A DNA stretch of 64,000 nucleotides from JACQFZ01 sp036381895 (GTDB lineage: Bacteria > Pseudomonadota > Gammaproteobacteria > Acidiferrobacterales > Sulfurifustaceae). Positions 34,934 through 43,294 of the stretch are shown here, piece after piece. The notes below the pieces were generated by a model that was not told the DNA's origin, made no database searches, and saw only the letters and a list, made by a program, of their open reading frames with translations. The position numbers and the translations under genes were made by a program. Positions within the stretch are counted from its first letter, which is position 1. Each line of letters begins with the position of its first letter. The stretch covers positions 1 through 64,000 of the forward strand of contig DASVBY010000083.1 of assembly GCA_036381895.1 (NCBI GenBank), in the 5' to 3' direction.

Positions 34934-34947
34934 CCGGGCGCGCCCGG
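34934..34947. terminator. GC palindrome directly after coxA
   Basis: CCGGGCG-CGCCCGG is a perfect 14-bp inverted repeat starting two bases after the coxA stop codon. It would form a compact hairpin in the mRNA. No T-run follows, so it may protect the 3' end rather than terminate. Confidence 0.4.
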
Positions 34948-34971
34948 CCTGCATTTCGGTACGGGCCGTTT

Positions 34972-35012
34972 CCACGTCTCCGCTTCGGAGATGCGTTCAG
35001 GTAGAGACGTGG
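34972..35012 (+). promoter_or_regulatory. Nested, mutually exclusive hairpins in the leader before 35100
   Basis: CCACGTCTC (34972-34980) and GAGACGTGG (35004-35012) are perfect 9-base complements. Inside them TCTCCG-CTT-CGGAGA (34977-34991) is a competing perfect 6-bp hairpin that uses part of the left arm. The two folds cannot coexist, as in attenuators. The next gene starts 88 bases downstream. Confidence 0.35.
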
Positions 35013-35099
35013 GCCGGCAAGTGCCGGGCCGAATCGCGCGACGCCCGGCCGGTCAAAGAGCGCTGTAGCGGGCGGAGCGTTTTGCAAAGGAGGCAGGCA

Positions 35100-35615
35100 A
35101 TGGATCGTACCCTCGAAGAGATCATCGAGGACTGGCCGAAGAACCCGCGGGACTCGGCCCGCCGGCTCGTCGAATACTACGGCCCCCCGGACGAGTACAC
35201 GGCCTCGCAACTCGTCTGGTACCACACCAAGGACGGCTGGAAGCGAACGGTGCTGTCGAAGGAGGAAACGCGGCACGACTTTCCGGCGAGCCACACGGAT
35301 TACCTCGAACAATCCATCGACTACAAGGTGCCGGTGCCGCTCTATTCCGCGCTCGCGCAGTTCGACGGCAGCGTCGTCGCCGATCGCACCAGGGGCGAGC
35401 TCAGGGCGCGCTGCGGCGGGACCTCCATGAACTTCGTGGCCATCAACCTGGCCAACGACATCGTCACCGGCCGCCGCACCGTGGAGGAGGCGCGCAACGA
35501 GTACACGCGGCTCTACCGGGCCTATCAGCAAGGCGAGAAGCCGCCCTACACGCAGGCGTTTCAGTTCCCGGTGCCGCGCGGCGGCACCGGGGATCCCGAT
35601 ACGGCGATGCGCTAG
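35100..35615 (+). CDS. Conserved-looking protein of unknown function
   Basis: A 171-residue soluble protein without signal peptide or membrane segment; I do not recognise the family. It starts with an acidic helix (LEEIIEDWPKNPRDSARRLVEYYGPP) and contains a Trp/Tyr-rich segment (QLVWYHTKDGWKRTVL), DYLEQSIDYKVPVPLYSALAQFDGS and a late helix (TVEEARNEYTRLYRAYQQGEKP). The AAAGGAGG site and codon use like the neighbours support a real gene. It follows coxA by 167 bases on the same strand and may be separately controlled through the hairpins upstream. Confidence 0.75.
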   Translation: MDRTLEEIIEDWPKNPRDSARRLVEYYGPPDEYTASQLVWYHTKDGWKRTVLSKEETRHDFPASHTDYLEQSIDYKVPVPLYSALAQFDGSVVADRTRGELRARCGGTSMNFVAINLANDIVTGRRTVEEARNEYTRLYRAYQQGEKPPYTQAFQFPVPRGGTGDPDTAMR

Positions 35616-35703
35616 CGCAGCAACCTGCCACATGGCGATGCGTTCGTCCGGAATGACGGCGTGATCCTGCGCCACCGTCGCTTCCCGGCCGGTTCTTGAT
35701 CGT

Positions 35704-37098
35704 CTATTCGATCACCGGATAGCCCGCGGCGCGCCAGCCGGCCATGCCGCCGAGCACGTTGACGACCTGCGTGTATCCGTGCTTCTGCAGCAGGCTCGCG
35801 GCGACCGAGGCGCGATAGCCGCTGCCGCAAACGACGGCGATCGGCCGGTCGCGCGGTACTTCGTGCAGGCGCGCCGGCAGCTCGCCGCCGCTGATGTGCA
35901 GGGCGCCTTCGATGCGACCCGCGCGCCATTCGGCCGGCTGGCGTACATCGAGGACGAGAAGCTTCCTGTCCTGTTCGATGTGCCGTCGCAGCGCGTGTAC
36001 GCTCCAGAGCGGCAGGGTCTCGATCGGTCTTCCCGACGTCCGCCACGCGTTCATCCCGCCCGCGAGCCACCCGCGCGGCAGGTCGTAGCCGATACGAAGC
36101 AGCTGCCAGCAGAGATCCCAGAGCATCCCGGGATGTTCCATCACGAGGAGCGTCTGTGCGCCCTCGGGCAGCACCGTGCCCGCCCAGGTGCTGAACGAGC
36201 CCTCTGCGCCGACATTGAGACTCCCGGGAATGTGCGCCGCATACGCTTCGGGCGAGCGGCAGTCCACCACGTGGATGCCGTCGCGTCGCCGTTCGCGGTC
36301 GAACTCGCCGACCGAGAGCGCGGGCGGTTCGCGCAGCACGCCGAGCAGCGGCGGGCCGTCGAGGTTCAGGCGGCGCATGCGCGGCCAATAGGGCGGTACC
36401 GTCGGCAGGTCTTCGAGCGCGAGACACCGCTCGACGAACTCCTCCGACCGCTCGAGGCTCGCGAGCAGCTCGTTCATGCGCCGCTCGTAGCCGATCGTCG
36501 TCCAGAGCATCGAACCGATATGGCCGCCGCAGAGCGAGCCCGAAACGTGCGTCGGGTACACCGCGACGCGATCGGGAAGCTTCATGATCTTCTCCTGCAG
36601 CGTGCGGCAGAGGTCGCGCGCGCCGCGCTCGGCCGCCTCGCGCCCGCCGAGGAGATCCGGACGCGCCACGTCATCGACGAGGAGCGCGCCGCCCGAGAGC
36701 AGGATCGCCGGCTCGTCGCCCCGCGTGCGATCGTAGACGAGAAGCGAGATGTGCTCGGGCGTGTGTCCCGGCGTGTGCAGGGCCTCGAACTCGACCTCGC
36801 CCATCCGGAGCCGGGCGCCGTCGTCGAGCTTCTGTACGGGATACGCGAGCGCCGCACGCGCCGACGCGAGGAGCTGCACCTCGCCGCGAGCCGGCAGCTC
36901 GCAGATGCCGGACAGGTAGTCGTTGTGCTGATGGGTATCGGCCGCGTAGCGCAGGCGCATCCCCCGGGCGCGCGCTTCCTCGAAATACACGTCCACGTCG
37001 CGCCGCACGTCGAGCACCAGCGCCTCGCCCGTTTCCTCGGATCCCACGAAGTACGACGCGTGCCCGAGGCTCTCGAGATAGAACTGTTTGAAGATCAT
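35704..37098 (-). CDS. Metallo-beta-lactamase/rhodanese fusion (persulfide dioxygenase-like)
   Basis: A 464-residue protein. The MBL-fold half (about 1-240) has THQHNDYLSG, HTPGHTPEH and a YPTHVSGS metal site, as in ETHE1-type persulfide dioxygenases with the DY variant seen in MBL-rhodanese fusions. Two rhodanese-like domains follow. The first (about 265-360) lacks a catalytic Cys; the second (about 370-464) has the active loop CGSGYRA. The predicted role is oxidation of glutathione persulfide and sulfur transfer in the cytosol. The ATG at 37098 has an AGGAGG site. The gene is convergent with the unknown gene at 35100. Confidence 0.92.
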   Translation of the reverse strand: MIFKQFYLESLGHASYFVGSEETGEALVLDVRRDVDVYFEEARARGMRLRYAADTHQHNDYLSGICELPARGEVQLLASARAALAYPVQKLDDGARLRMGEVEFEALHTPGHTPEHISLLVYDRTRGDEPAILLSGGALLVDDVARPDLLGGREAAERGARDLCRTLQEKIMKLPDRVAVYPTHVSGSLCGGHIGSMLWTTIGYERRMNELLASLERSEEFVERCLALEDLPTVPPYWPRMRRLNLDGPPLLGVLREPPALSVGEFDRERRRDGIHVVDCRSPEAYAAHIPGSLNVGAEGSFSTWAGTVLPEGAQTLLVMEHPGMLWDLCWQLLRIGYDLPRGWLAGGMNAWRTSGRPIETLPLWSVHALRRHIEQDRKLLVLDVRQPAEWRAGRIEGALHISGGELPARLHEVPRDRPIAVVCGSGYRASVAASLLQKHGYTQVVNVLGGMAGWRAAGYPVIE

Positions 37099-37543
37099 GT
37101 CGCCCTCCTGGCGCAACCGTTTAGTCGTCCGCCCTGGCGCCCGGCCGCGCGCGCCCGGGCCGTGCCGTGCGGCACTGTACGAGCCGCTATGCCGTCGATT
37201 ACGTGTAGACAGCCTCGGCTCTCGAGGCGCGCCGTAGCCGCTCGATCGCGACGGAAGCTTGCCGGGCGGTCGGCGAATGCTGGAACGATGCAAAATGATC
37301 GTGTCCGCAGTCGGGGCATCGTGCGCCGCGCGGGTTTCTTCCCATACCCCCTGTTTTCGATGACAACTTTGTGCTTCCCGGCCGTTTGTCCGCCGCGGTT
37401 TCGATGCGCGGCCCAGTGGGACGTTCTCACATATCCGTTCAGAGCGTTCCTGTAGTACGACTGCTTCTCCCTGACGCCGAGAAGCGCGTTCGTTATCCTC
37501 CGCGCCCGCGCTAGAAGCGCAGCGGCAGTGTCAAGGAGGGGAA
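37099..37543. other. Divergent intergenic region
   Basis: About 445 bases between the MBL-rhodanese gene (leftward) and the CHRD gene (rightward), less GC-rich near 37330-37480. No coding feature is recognised. It should contain promoters in both directions. Confidence 0.4.
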
Positions 37544-38179
37544 ATGCAAAAGGGAATTGCTCTTGGGGTCGTTCCAGCGGTCTTCGTCCTGTCCGCCGCC
37601 GCGGTTCCGAGCGATGCGCGCGCGCAGGGGGAAGCCACGTTCTTCGTATCGCCGCGCATCACCGGATTCGAGGAGGTGCCGACGCGGTTCAGTCCGGCAA
37701 GCGGCGAGTTTCGTGCGACTGTCGCGGAGGACGGCGGATCCATCAATTACGAGCTGACGTACTCCGGCTTCACTACGCCGGTGCGGGAAGCGCACATCCA
37801 TCTGGGATCCCGGCGCGTGAATGGCGGTATCATCATCTTTCTCTGCGCCAACACGGGCACCGCGCCCGCGAATACGCCGGCGTGCCCGGCGGAAGGAACC
37901 GTCACCGGAACCTTGCGCCCGGAGGGGGTGATCGGGCCGCAGGAGCAGGGGATCGCGCCGGGCGAGTTCGAGAAGCTGCTCGCTTCGCTGCGGGTAGGCG
38001 CGGCGTACGTCAACATCCATACGGAGCAGGCGCCGGCCGGCGAAATCCGCGACCAGGCCGTGCCCATCTTCCAGGACGGCAACGGCGGGAACGGGCAGAA
38101 CGGAACGGCGCCGCCCGATCAGGGCGCGCCGCCTCCGGAAGGCGGCGGAAGCGGCGCCCCTCCGGGGCCGATCTACTGA
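37544..38179 (+). CDS. Secreted CHRD-domain protein
   Basis: A 211-residue exported protein: signal peptide (about 1-28, SDARAQ), a CHRD (chordin-like) domain from about residue 35 to 175, and a Gly/Pro/Asn-rich tail. CHRD hallmarks are FEEVPTRFSPASGEFRATV, the LTYSGFTTPVREAHIHLGS His motif and VNIHTEQAPAGEIRDQ. Bacterial CHRD proteins are extracellular and of unknown function, possibly binding metals through the paired His. AAGGAGGGG precedes the ATG. Confidence 0.9.
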   Translation: MQKGIALGVVPAVFVLSAAAVPSDARAQGEATFFVSPRITGFEEVPTRFSPASGEFRATVAEDGGSINYELTYSGFTTPVREAHIHLGSRRVNGGIIIFLCANTGTAPANTPACPAEGTVTGTLRPEGVIGPQEQGIAPGEFEKLLASLRVGAAYVNIHTEQAPAGEIRDQAVPIFQDGNGGNGQNGTAPPDQGAPPPEGGGSGAPPGPIY

Positions 38180-38280
38180 AACGGCTGCGGCGCGTGCCGC
38201 GACGCCGTGCAGACGGCGAACCTCGGCGCGCGTCCTTTGCCCAACGGAGATTCTCTGCATTGCACGCGAGAGGTGCTTGC

Positions 38281-38877
38281 ATGGCACAGCTTCAAGGAAT
38301 GAAAGTCGCGATTCTGGCCGACAACGGCTTCGAGCAGGTGGAGTTGATGAACCCGAGGCAGGCGCTCGACGAAGCGGGTGCGGAAACGAAGGTTGTCTCA
38401 CCGCAGACCGGACAGATACGGGGATGGAATTTCAAGGAGTGGGGTGAGAGCGTTCCGGTCGATGTACCGCTCGAGCAGGCGCGTGCCGACGAGTTCGATG
38501 CGCTGCTCCTTCCGGGTGGCGTGATGAATCCGGATCGGCTGCGGGTGAATCCGCAGGCCGTTCAGTTCGTGAAGTCCTTTTTCGACGCGGGCAAGCCGGT
38601 CGCCGTGATCTGCCACGGGCCGTGGACGATCATCGAGGCGGGCCAGGCGCGGGGCCGCCGGATCGCGTCGTGGCCCTCGATCAAGACGGACCTGCGCAAC
38701 GCCGGTGCCGAGTGGGTGGACAAAGAAGTGGTCGTCGATCGTAATCTCGTCTCGAGCCGCAAGCCCGAGGACATCCCCGCCTTCAACCGGGAAATGACCA
38801 AGCTCTTCGGCGAGGCCCAGACCAGGGGCGCAGGCAAGAGCGCGCGCGAGCAACCGGCCGCGCGGCCGAGCGCCTGA
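38281..38877 (+). CDS. DJ-1/PfpI family protein
   Basis: A 198-residue class I glutamine-amidotransferase-like protein of the PfpI/YhbO type. The nucleophile elbow is VAVICHGPWTIIEAG with catalytic Cys; the upstream acid is in ADNGFEQVEL and DALLLPGGVMNPDRLR. Such proteins act as stress-protective deglycases or peptidases; which applies is unknown. The C-terminal 20 residues are low-complexity. It follows the CHRD gene by about 100 bases and may be co-transcribed. Confidence 0.92.
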   Translation: MAQLQGMKVAILADNGFEQVELMNPRQALDEAGAETKVVSPQTGQIRGWNFKEWGESVPVDVPLEQARADEFDALLLPGGVMNPDRLRVNPQAVQFVKSFFDAGKPVAVICHGPWTIIEAGQARGRRIASWPSIKTDLRNAGAEWVDKEVVVDRNLVSSRKPEDIPAFNREMTKLFGEAQTRGAGKSAREQPAARPSA

Positions 38878-39104
38878 TCGCTCCCTCGGGAAGCGGGCCG
38901 GTTCATCACCGGTCCGGATACGTTCTCGCGCCATAAGAGAGAAGGGGATTGGCGGCGAGGCCACGGTCCCGATGCGCCGCCGGGCGACGGCGCGATCGGC
39001 TGACCGGGGCGGCGGCGATCAGTTCCGGTCGCCCCGCCGTGGCGCTTGTCCGGCGGGACCGCGCAGACCGCGGGCAGGTGTGGAAACGCCCCCGCGCAGA
39101 TATC
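38878..39104. other. Intergenic, no feature recognised
   Basis: About 225 GC-rich bases before the hydroxylase gene. An in-frame extension of the hydroxylase here is arginine-rich and not supported. Confidence 0.35.
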
Positions 39105-40358
39105 ATGGGCGCGATCGTCCGGCGTCGGCTGCGCGTGAACTACGTCGAGATCGCCATTCCGTTCTTCATCCTTGCGATGGGGCTCGAATTCCTTTACGGG
39201 CTCCTCGTCGGCCGGCAGACCTATCGCCTCAACGACACGGTCAGCAGCCTTGGGCTCGGCGTCCTGAGCCAGCTCAACGTGGTGCTGCGCCTCGGGGTAT
39301 CCGCACTCGCGTTCGGCGGCCTCGCCGCGTTCGCCGGCATTCCCCAGTGGTCGATGGATGCCTGGTGGCAGTGGGCCGTCGCGTTCGTGGCCTACGACTT
39401 CTGCTACTACTGGAAGCACCGCGCCGGCCATCGCAGCCGGCTGTTCTGGGCCTCGCATATCGCGCATCACCAGAGCGAGGAGTTCAATCTGAGCACGGCG
39501 CTGCGCCAGACCGGAACCGACTACATCGGCTTCATTTTCTATCTGCCGCTCTACTTCGCCGGCATTCCGCCCGCCGCCATCGTCACGGTGGGAAGCCTCA
39601 ATCTGATCTATCAGTTCTGGGTGCATACGGAGCACATCCGCCGGCTCGGGCCGCTCGAATGGGTGTTCGTGACGCCGTCGAACCACCGGGTGCATCACGC
39701 ACGCAACACCGAGTACATCGACAAGAACTATGGCGGCGTTTTCATCCTCTGGGATCGGCTGTTCGGCACGTTCGAGGACGAGCGCGCCGACGCCCCCTGC
39801 GTGTACGGCATCACGACTGCGCTCAGGAGCTTCAATCCCCTCTGGGCGAACTTCCATTTCTGGTTGGAGACATTCCGGCTCTCCCGACGCACGCGCCGGT
39901 GGATCGACAAGCTCAAGGTCTGGTTCATGCCGCCCGGGTGGTATCCGGCCGATGTCGGTCCGCCGCCGCCCAAGGACTGGCGCTATCCCAAGTTCGATCC
40001 GCCGGCGAGCGCATTCGCGCGCGGCTATACCTTCGTGCAGTTCTGGCTGACCACCGCTGCGGCGCTCTGGCTGTTGAAGGTTCACGGGGATCTGCCGCGT
40101 GCCTTCGTGCTGGCGGCGTTCGTCTGGGTCTGCTTTTCGCTCTACGTTCAGGGCGCGTGGCTGGAAGGGCGCGGCTACGCGCGGCGACTGGAGTGGCTGC
40201 GTGTCGCGACGGGCGCCGCGCTCGCGCTGGCGATGCAATGGCTCTGGTCCGATGCGCTCGGAACGGCCGCGCTGATCCTCGGCGCCTACGGTGTCGCGAG
40301 CGCGCTCGTCGTCGGCATCGAGCGGCGGCTCCCGGCGCGGCAGCTCGAATCGGCGTGA
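39105..40358 (+). CDS. Sterol desaturase / fatty-acid hydroxylase family membrane protein
   Basis: A 417-residue membrane di-iron enzyme. The His clusters are KHRAGH, SHIAHHQSEEFN and NHRVHHARN, giving the HxxxH/HxxHH/HxxHH pattern. The hydrophobic segments are near 13-32, 48-75, 85-105 and 150-170; a C-terminal extension of about 130 residues contains three or four more helices, longer than minimal members and like alkylglycerol-monooxygenase-type proteins. It probably hydroxylates a lipid using O2. The start at 39105 is chosen because it directly precedes the conserved membrane region. Confidence 0.88.
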   Translation: MGAIVRRRLRVNYVEIAIPFFILAMGLEFLYGLLVGRQTYRLNDTVSSLGLGVLSQLNVVLRLGVSALAFGGLAAFAGIPQWSMDAWWQWAVAFVAYDFCYYWKHRAGHRSRLFWASHIAHHQSEEFNLSTALRQTGTDYIGFIFYLPLYFAGIPPAAIVTVGSLNLIYQFWVHTEHIRRLGPLEWVFVTPSNHRVHHARNTEYIDKNYGGVFILWDRLFGTFEDERADAPCVYGITTALRSFNPLWANFHFWLETFRLSRRTRRWIDKLKVWFMPPGWYPADVGPPPPKDWRYPKFDPPASAFARGYTFVQFWLTTAAALWLLKVHGDLPRAFVLAAFVWVCFSLYVQGAWLEGRGYARRLEWLRVATGAALALAMQWLWSDALGTAALILGAYGVASALVVGIERRLPARQLESA

Positions 40359-40498
40359 GCGTCTCGCGGCGCGGTCGCGCGCCGTAGCGTGCCGCCGCAC
40401 GGGAGCGCGGAACGCCTGTCCCATCCTCGCCTGCCTCGCTTCGCCAGCCAGTAACCGCAAGTCGACGCGCCGGTTCGCAGGACGTACGCGTGGGAGCC

Positions 40499-40514
40499 TG
40501 GGTATTTCTACCCA
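40499..40514. promoter_or_regulatory. TGGGTA-N4-TACCCA palindrome, candidate LuxR-type operator
   Basis: A perfect inverted repeat with a 4-base TTTC spacer, 82 bases before the LuxR-type gene start. The same TGGGTA half-site recurs three times before the downstream methyltransferase gene. Confidence 0.6.
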
Positions 40515-40595
40515 TGCACGCGCGACGCAAGCCCGCGCAGAATAGGCTCGCAACGCGCTCGCGCCTTGCTCCTGACCGATCGCTACCGGCCGCCG

Positions 40596-42263
40596 ATGGG
40601 AGAATCCAGTCGACGCAGGAATGCGTTGAAGACCGCCGAGGAGGTGAAGCGCGGGCTTGCATGCTACGAGCGGCGCGCCTGGGTGGATGCTTACGAATGC
40701 CTGGCGCGCGCCGACCGCATCGAACCGCTGGATGCCGACAAGCTCGAGCGGCTGGCGATGGCCGCCTACCTGCTCGGCCGCGACGACGACTACCTGGCGG
40801 CGCTCGAACGTGCGCAGCGTGCGCACGTGGAGGCCGGCGCCCCGCGGCGCGCGGCGCGCTGCGCGTTCTGGCTGGGGCTGCGCTATCTGTTCCGCGGCAA
40901 GGCCGCGCGTGCGACCGGATGGTTTACGTACGCGCGACGACTCCTCGAGGACGAAACGGGCGAGTGCGCCGAGCGCGGTTACCTGCTCCTGCCGCTCGTC
41001 GAGCAGCATCTCGCGATGGGCGACTGCGGCTCCGCTTACGCCACCGCGAGCGCGGCGGTGGCGGTCGGCGAGCGCTGCGACGAGTTCGATCTGGTGGCGC
41101 TCGCGCGCCACCTGCAGGGCCGCGCACTCATCGTGCAGGGACGCGTGACGGACGGGCTCGCGCTCCTGGACGAAACCATGCTCGCCGTTACCGCAGGGAC
41201 GCTCTCGCCGCTCGTCGCCGGTCTAATCTATTGCAGCGTCATCGACGGATGCCAGCGGGTGTACGCGCTCGAGCACGCGCGCGAATGGACCGCGGCGCTC
41301 GCGGCGTGGTGCGCGGAGCAGCCCGACATGGTCGCGTTCAGCGGAACCTGCCTCGTGCATCGCGCCGAGATCCTGCAACTGCACGGCGATTGGGGCGAAG
41401 CGATGGCGGACGCGCGTCGCGCCGGCGAGCGCTTCTCCGCAGGGATGGATCGCCGGTCGCACGCCGCGGCCCTGTATCAGCAAGCCGAAGTGCACCGTCT
41501 GCGCGGCGATTTCGCCGCCGCCGAAGCGGCCTATCGAGGCGCGAGCCAATGGGGTCGGGATCCGCAGCCGGGCCTCGCGCTGTTGCGGCTGGCGCAGGGA
41601 CGCACCGAAGCAGCGCTCGCGGCGATACGACGTGCGGCGGGGGCGGCCACGAAGCCGTTGGAGCGCGCGCGCCTGCTGCCTGCCTTGGTTGAAATCCTGC
41701 TCGCCGCCGGCGAGCTCGCCGAGGCGCGCGTAGCGTGCGCCGAGCTCGACGTCATCGCCGGCCAGTTCGATACCCGCATGCTGCACGCGTCGGCCGCGCA
41801 GGCCGGGGGCGCCGTCGCGCTCGCCGGCAGCGATCCGCGCGCGGCACTTGGCCTGCTGCGCCGGTCCTGCGAAGCCTGGCAGCAGCTCGAGGCACCGTAC
41901 TTCGCGGCGCGCGTACGCGTGCTCGTCGGCTGCGCCTGTCGTGCGCTCGGCGATGCGGACGGATGCGAGATGGAGTTCGCCGCGGCGCGCTCCGTGTTCG
42001 AGAGACTCGGTGCGCGCCCCGATCTCGTGCACATCGACTCCCTCGTTCGCGCGGACGAACGGGGGCCGCCGGGCGCTCTCACGCGGCGCGAGCTCCAGGT
42101 GCTGCGTCTGATCGCCCGCGGAAAGACCAACAAGGCGATTGCCGCGGAGCTGTTCCTCAGCGAGAAGACGGTGGACCGCCACGTCAGCAACATCTTCGCG
42201 AAGCTGAACGTTTCCGCCCGCGCCGCCGCCACCGCGTACGCCTACGAGCACGCGCTGCTCTAA
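40596..42263 (+). CDS. LuxR-family transcriptional regulator with TPR-like sensor region
   Basis: A 555-residue regulator. The first 470 residues are a helical TPR-like solenoid without a recognisable ATPase or PAS domain. The C-terminal 65 residues are a LuxR/GerE helix-turn-helix (LTRRELQVLRLIARGKTNKAIAAELFLSEKTVDRHVSNIFAKL, shown in two parts around the recognition helix). The ATG at 40596 is used; a TTG ten codons earlier is possible. It probably responds to a ligand or partner bound by the TPR part and controls the adjacent methyltransferase gene through TGGGTA sites. Confidence 0.9.
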   Translation: MGESSRRRNALKTAEEVKRGLACYERRAWVDAYECLARADRIEPLDADKLERLAMAAYLLGRDDDYLAALERAQRAHVEAGAPRRAARCAFWLGLRYLFRGKAARATGWFTYARRLLEDETGECAERGYLLLPLVEQHLAMGDCGSAYATASAAVAVGERCDEFDLVALARHLQGRALIVQGRVTDGLALLDETMLAVTAGTLSPLVAGLIYCSVIDGCQRVYALEHAREWTAALAAWCAEQPDMVAFSGTCLVHRAEILQLHGDWGEAMADARRAGERFSAGMDRRSHAAALYQQAEVHRLRGDFAAAEAAYRGASQWGRDPQPGLALLRLAQGRTEAALAAIRRAAGAATKPLERARLLPALVEILLAAGELAEARVACAELDVIAGQFDTRMLHASAAQAGGAVALAGSDPRAALGLLRRSCEAWQQLEAPYFAARVRVLVGCACRALGDADGCEMEFAAARSVFERLGARPDLVHIDSLVRADERGPPGALTRRELQVLRLIARGKTNKAIAAELFLSEKTVDRHVSNIFAKLNVSARAAATAYAYEHALL

Positions 42264-42278
42264 GCGGGTGGCGTGAAT

Positions 42279-42309
42279 TACCCAGCCGACCCTTCCGGCA
42301 GATTGGGTA
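42279..42309. promoter_or_regulatory. TACCCA-N19-TGGGTA sites before the methyltransferase gene
   Basis: TACCCA at 42279-42284 and TGGGTA at 42304-42309 form an inverted pair in the gap between the regulator and methyltransferase genes. A third half-site, TGGGTA at 42377-42382, abuts the methyltransferase ATG. They match the half-sites of the palindrome before the regulator. Confidence 0.5.
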
Positions 42310-42382
42310 TTCCTGTCGACGCGCCCGCCCGGCGCCCGCCGTACTCTGGCCGCCCCTGGTCATCATTCGTGCGAGGTGGGTA

Positions 42383-43207
42383 ATGAATCGGGAACAGACA
42401 CGGGCGGCGTGGGACAAGATCGCCGCCGGGTACGACGAGTTCGTTACGGCCAACTACTTCAGCCTCGGAGGCGAGGCGTTGCGCCGCGCCGGTTTGAGTG
42501 CGGGAATGCGCTTTCTCGACGTCGCCTGCGGGAGCGGCGGGCTGAGCGTGCCCGCCGCGCGCCTCGGCGCGCGCGTGCTCGGCGTCGATATCTCGCCGCA
42601 GATGATCGAATGCCTGGAGGCCCGGGCGCGCCGGGAACGTCTCGAGATCGAAGGTCGCGTGATGGACGGCCACGCCCTGGACCTGCCGGACGCTACGTTC
42701 GAAATGACCGGCTCGCAGTTCGGCGTCATGCTCTTCCCCGACCTTCCACGCGGTTTGAGCGAGATGGTGCGGGTGACGAAAGCGAACGGTCGGGTGGTCC
42801 TGATTGCGTTCGGACCGATCGAGAAAGCCGAGTTCTTCGGGTTCTTCGTGCGGGCGATCCGGGCCGCGCTTCCGGGCTTCACCGGCCCGGCGCAGCCGCC
42901 GCTGCCGTTCCAGTTGGGCGAGCCGGAGACATTCCGCCGGCGGCTCGAAGCGGCCGGGCTGAGCGACGTGCAGGTGGAGTCGACGGCGACGCAGTATCCG
43001 ATCCGCTCGGGGAAGCACCTGTGGCACTGGCTGATGAACAGCAACCCGATTCCGTCGATGATCCTGGCCGAGCTGCGCCTGACGGCGGCGCAAACCGGGC
43101 AGATACGGGAATCGCTCGACCGGCAGGTCCAGGAGCGGGCCGACGGCAGGGATGTGGCCACGCTTACGGCGGCGATCAACATAGGCACCGGCACCAAGAC
43201 GGTCTAG
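42383..43207 (+). CDS. Class I SAM-dependent methyltransferase (Methyltransf_11/25 type)
   Basis: A 274-residue cytosolic methyltransferase. Motif I: MRFLDVACGSGGLSVPAA; motif II acidic residue: LGVDISPQMIE; post-motif: LPDATFEMTGSQFGVML and EMVRVTKANGRVVLIAFG. It belongs to the UbiE-like small-molecule group; the substrate is unknown. It starts at an ATG with GAGGTGGG upstream, 119 bases after the LuxR-type gene, and is likely its regulatory target. Confidence 0.9.
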   Translation: MNREQTRAAWDKIAAGYDEFVTANYFSLGGEALRRAGLSAGMRFLDVACGSGGLSVPAARLGARVLGVDISPQMIECLEARARRERLEIEGRVMDGHALDLPDATFEMTGSQFGVMLFPDLPRGLSEMVRVTKANGRVVLIAFGPIEKAEFFGFFVRAIRAALPGFTGPAQPPLPFQLGEPETFRRRLEAAGLSDVQVESTATQYPIRSGKHLWHWLMNSNPIPSMILAELRLTAAQTGQIRESLDRQVQERADGRDVATLTAAINIGTGTKTV

Positions 43208-43214
43208 CACGCTC

Positions 43215-43245
43215 GCCGGCCGAAGCCGGCCGACCGCCGGCGGTG
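43215..43245. terminator. Paired GC hairpins between convergent genes
   Basis: GCCGGC-CGAA-GCCGGC (43215-43230) and ACCGCCGGCGGT (43234-43245) lie between the convergent methyltransferase and TrmO-like genes. They are palindromic on both strands, as expected for a bidirectional terminator, but lack T-runs. Confidence 0.35.
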
Positions 43246-43294
43246 ATGGCGCAGGTGGATGGAGCGACCGCCGGGACCGCCGCTGGTCGAGCGC

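Noticed and set aside
42310..42340. A TGTCGA element before the methyltransferase as a fifth ECF42 promoter
   Set aside because: At 17 bases downstream the sequence is CGCCG rather than CGTCCT, and the gene is better explained by the LuxR-type sites.
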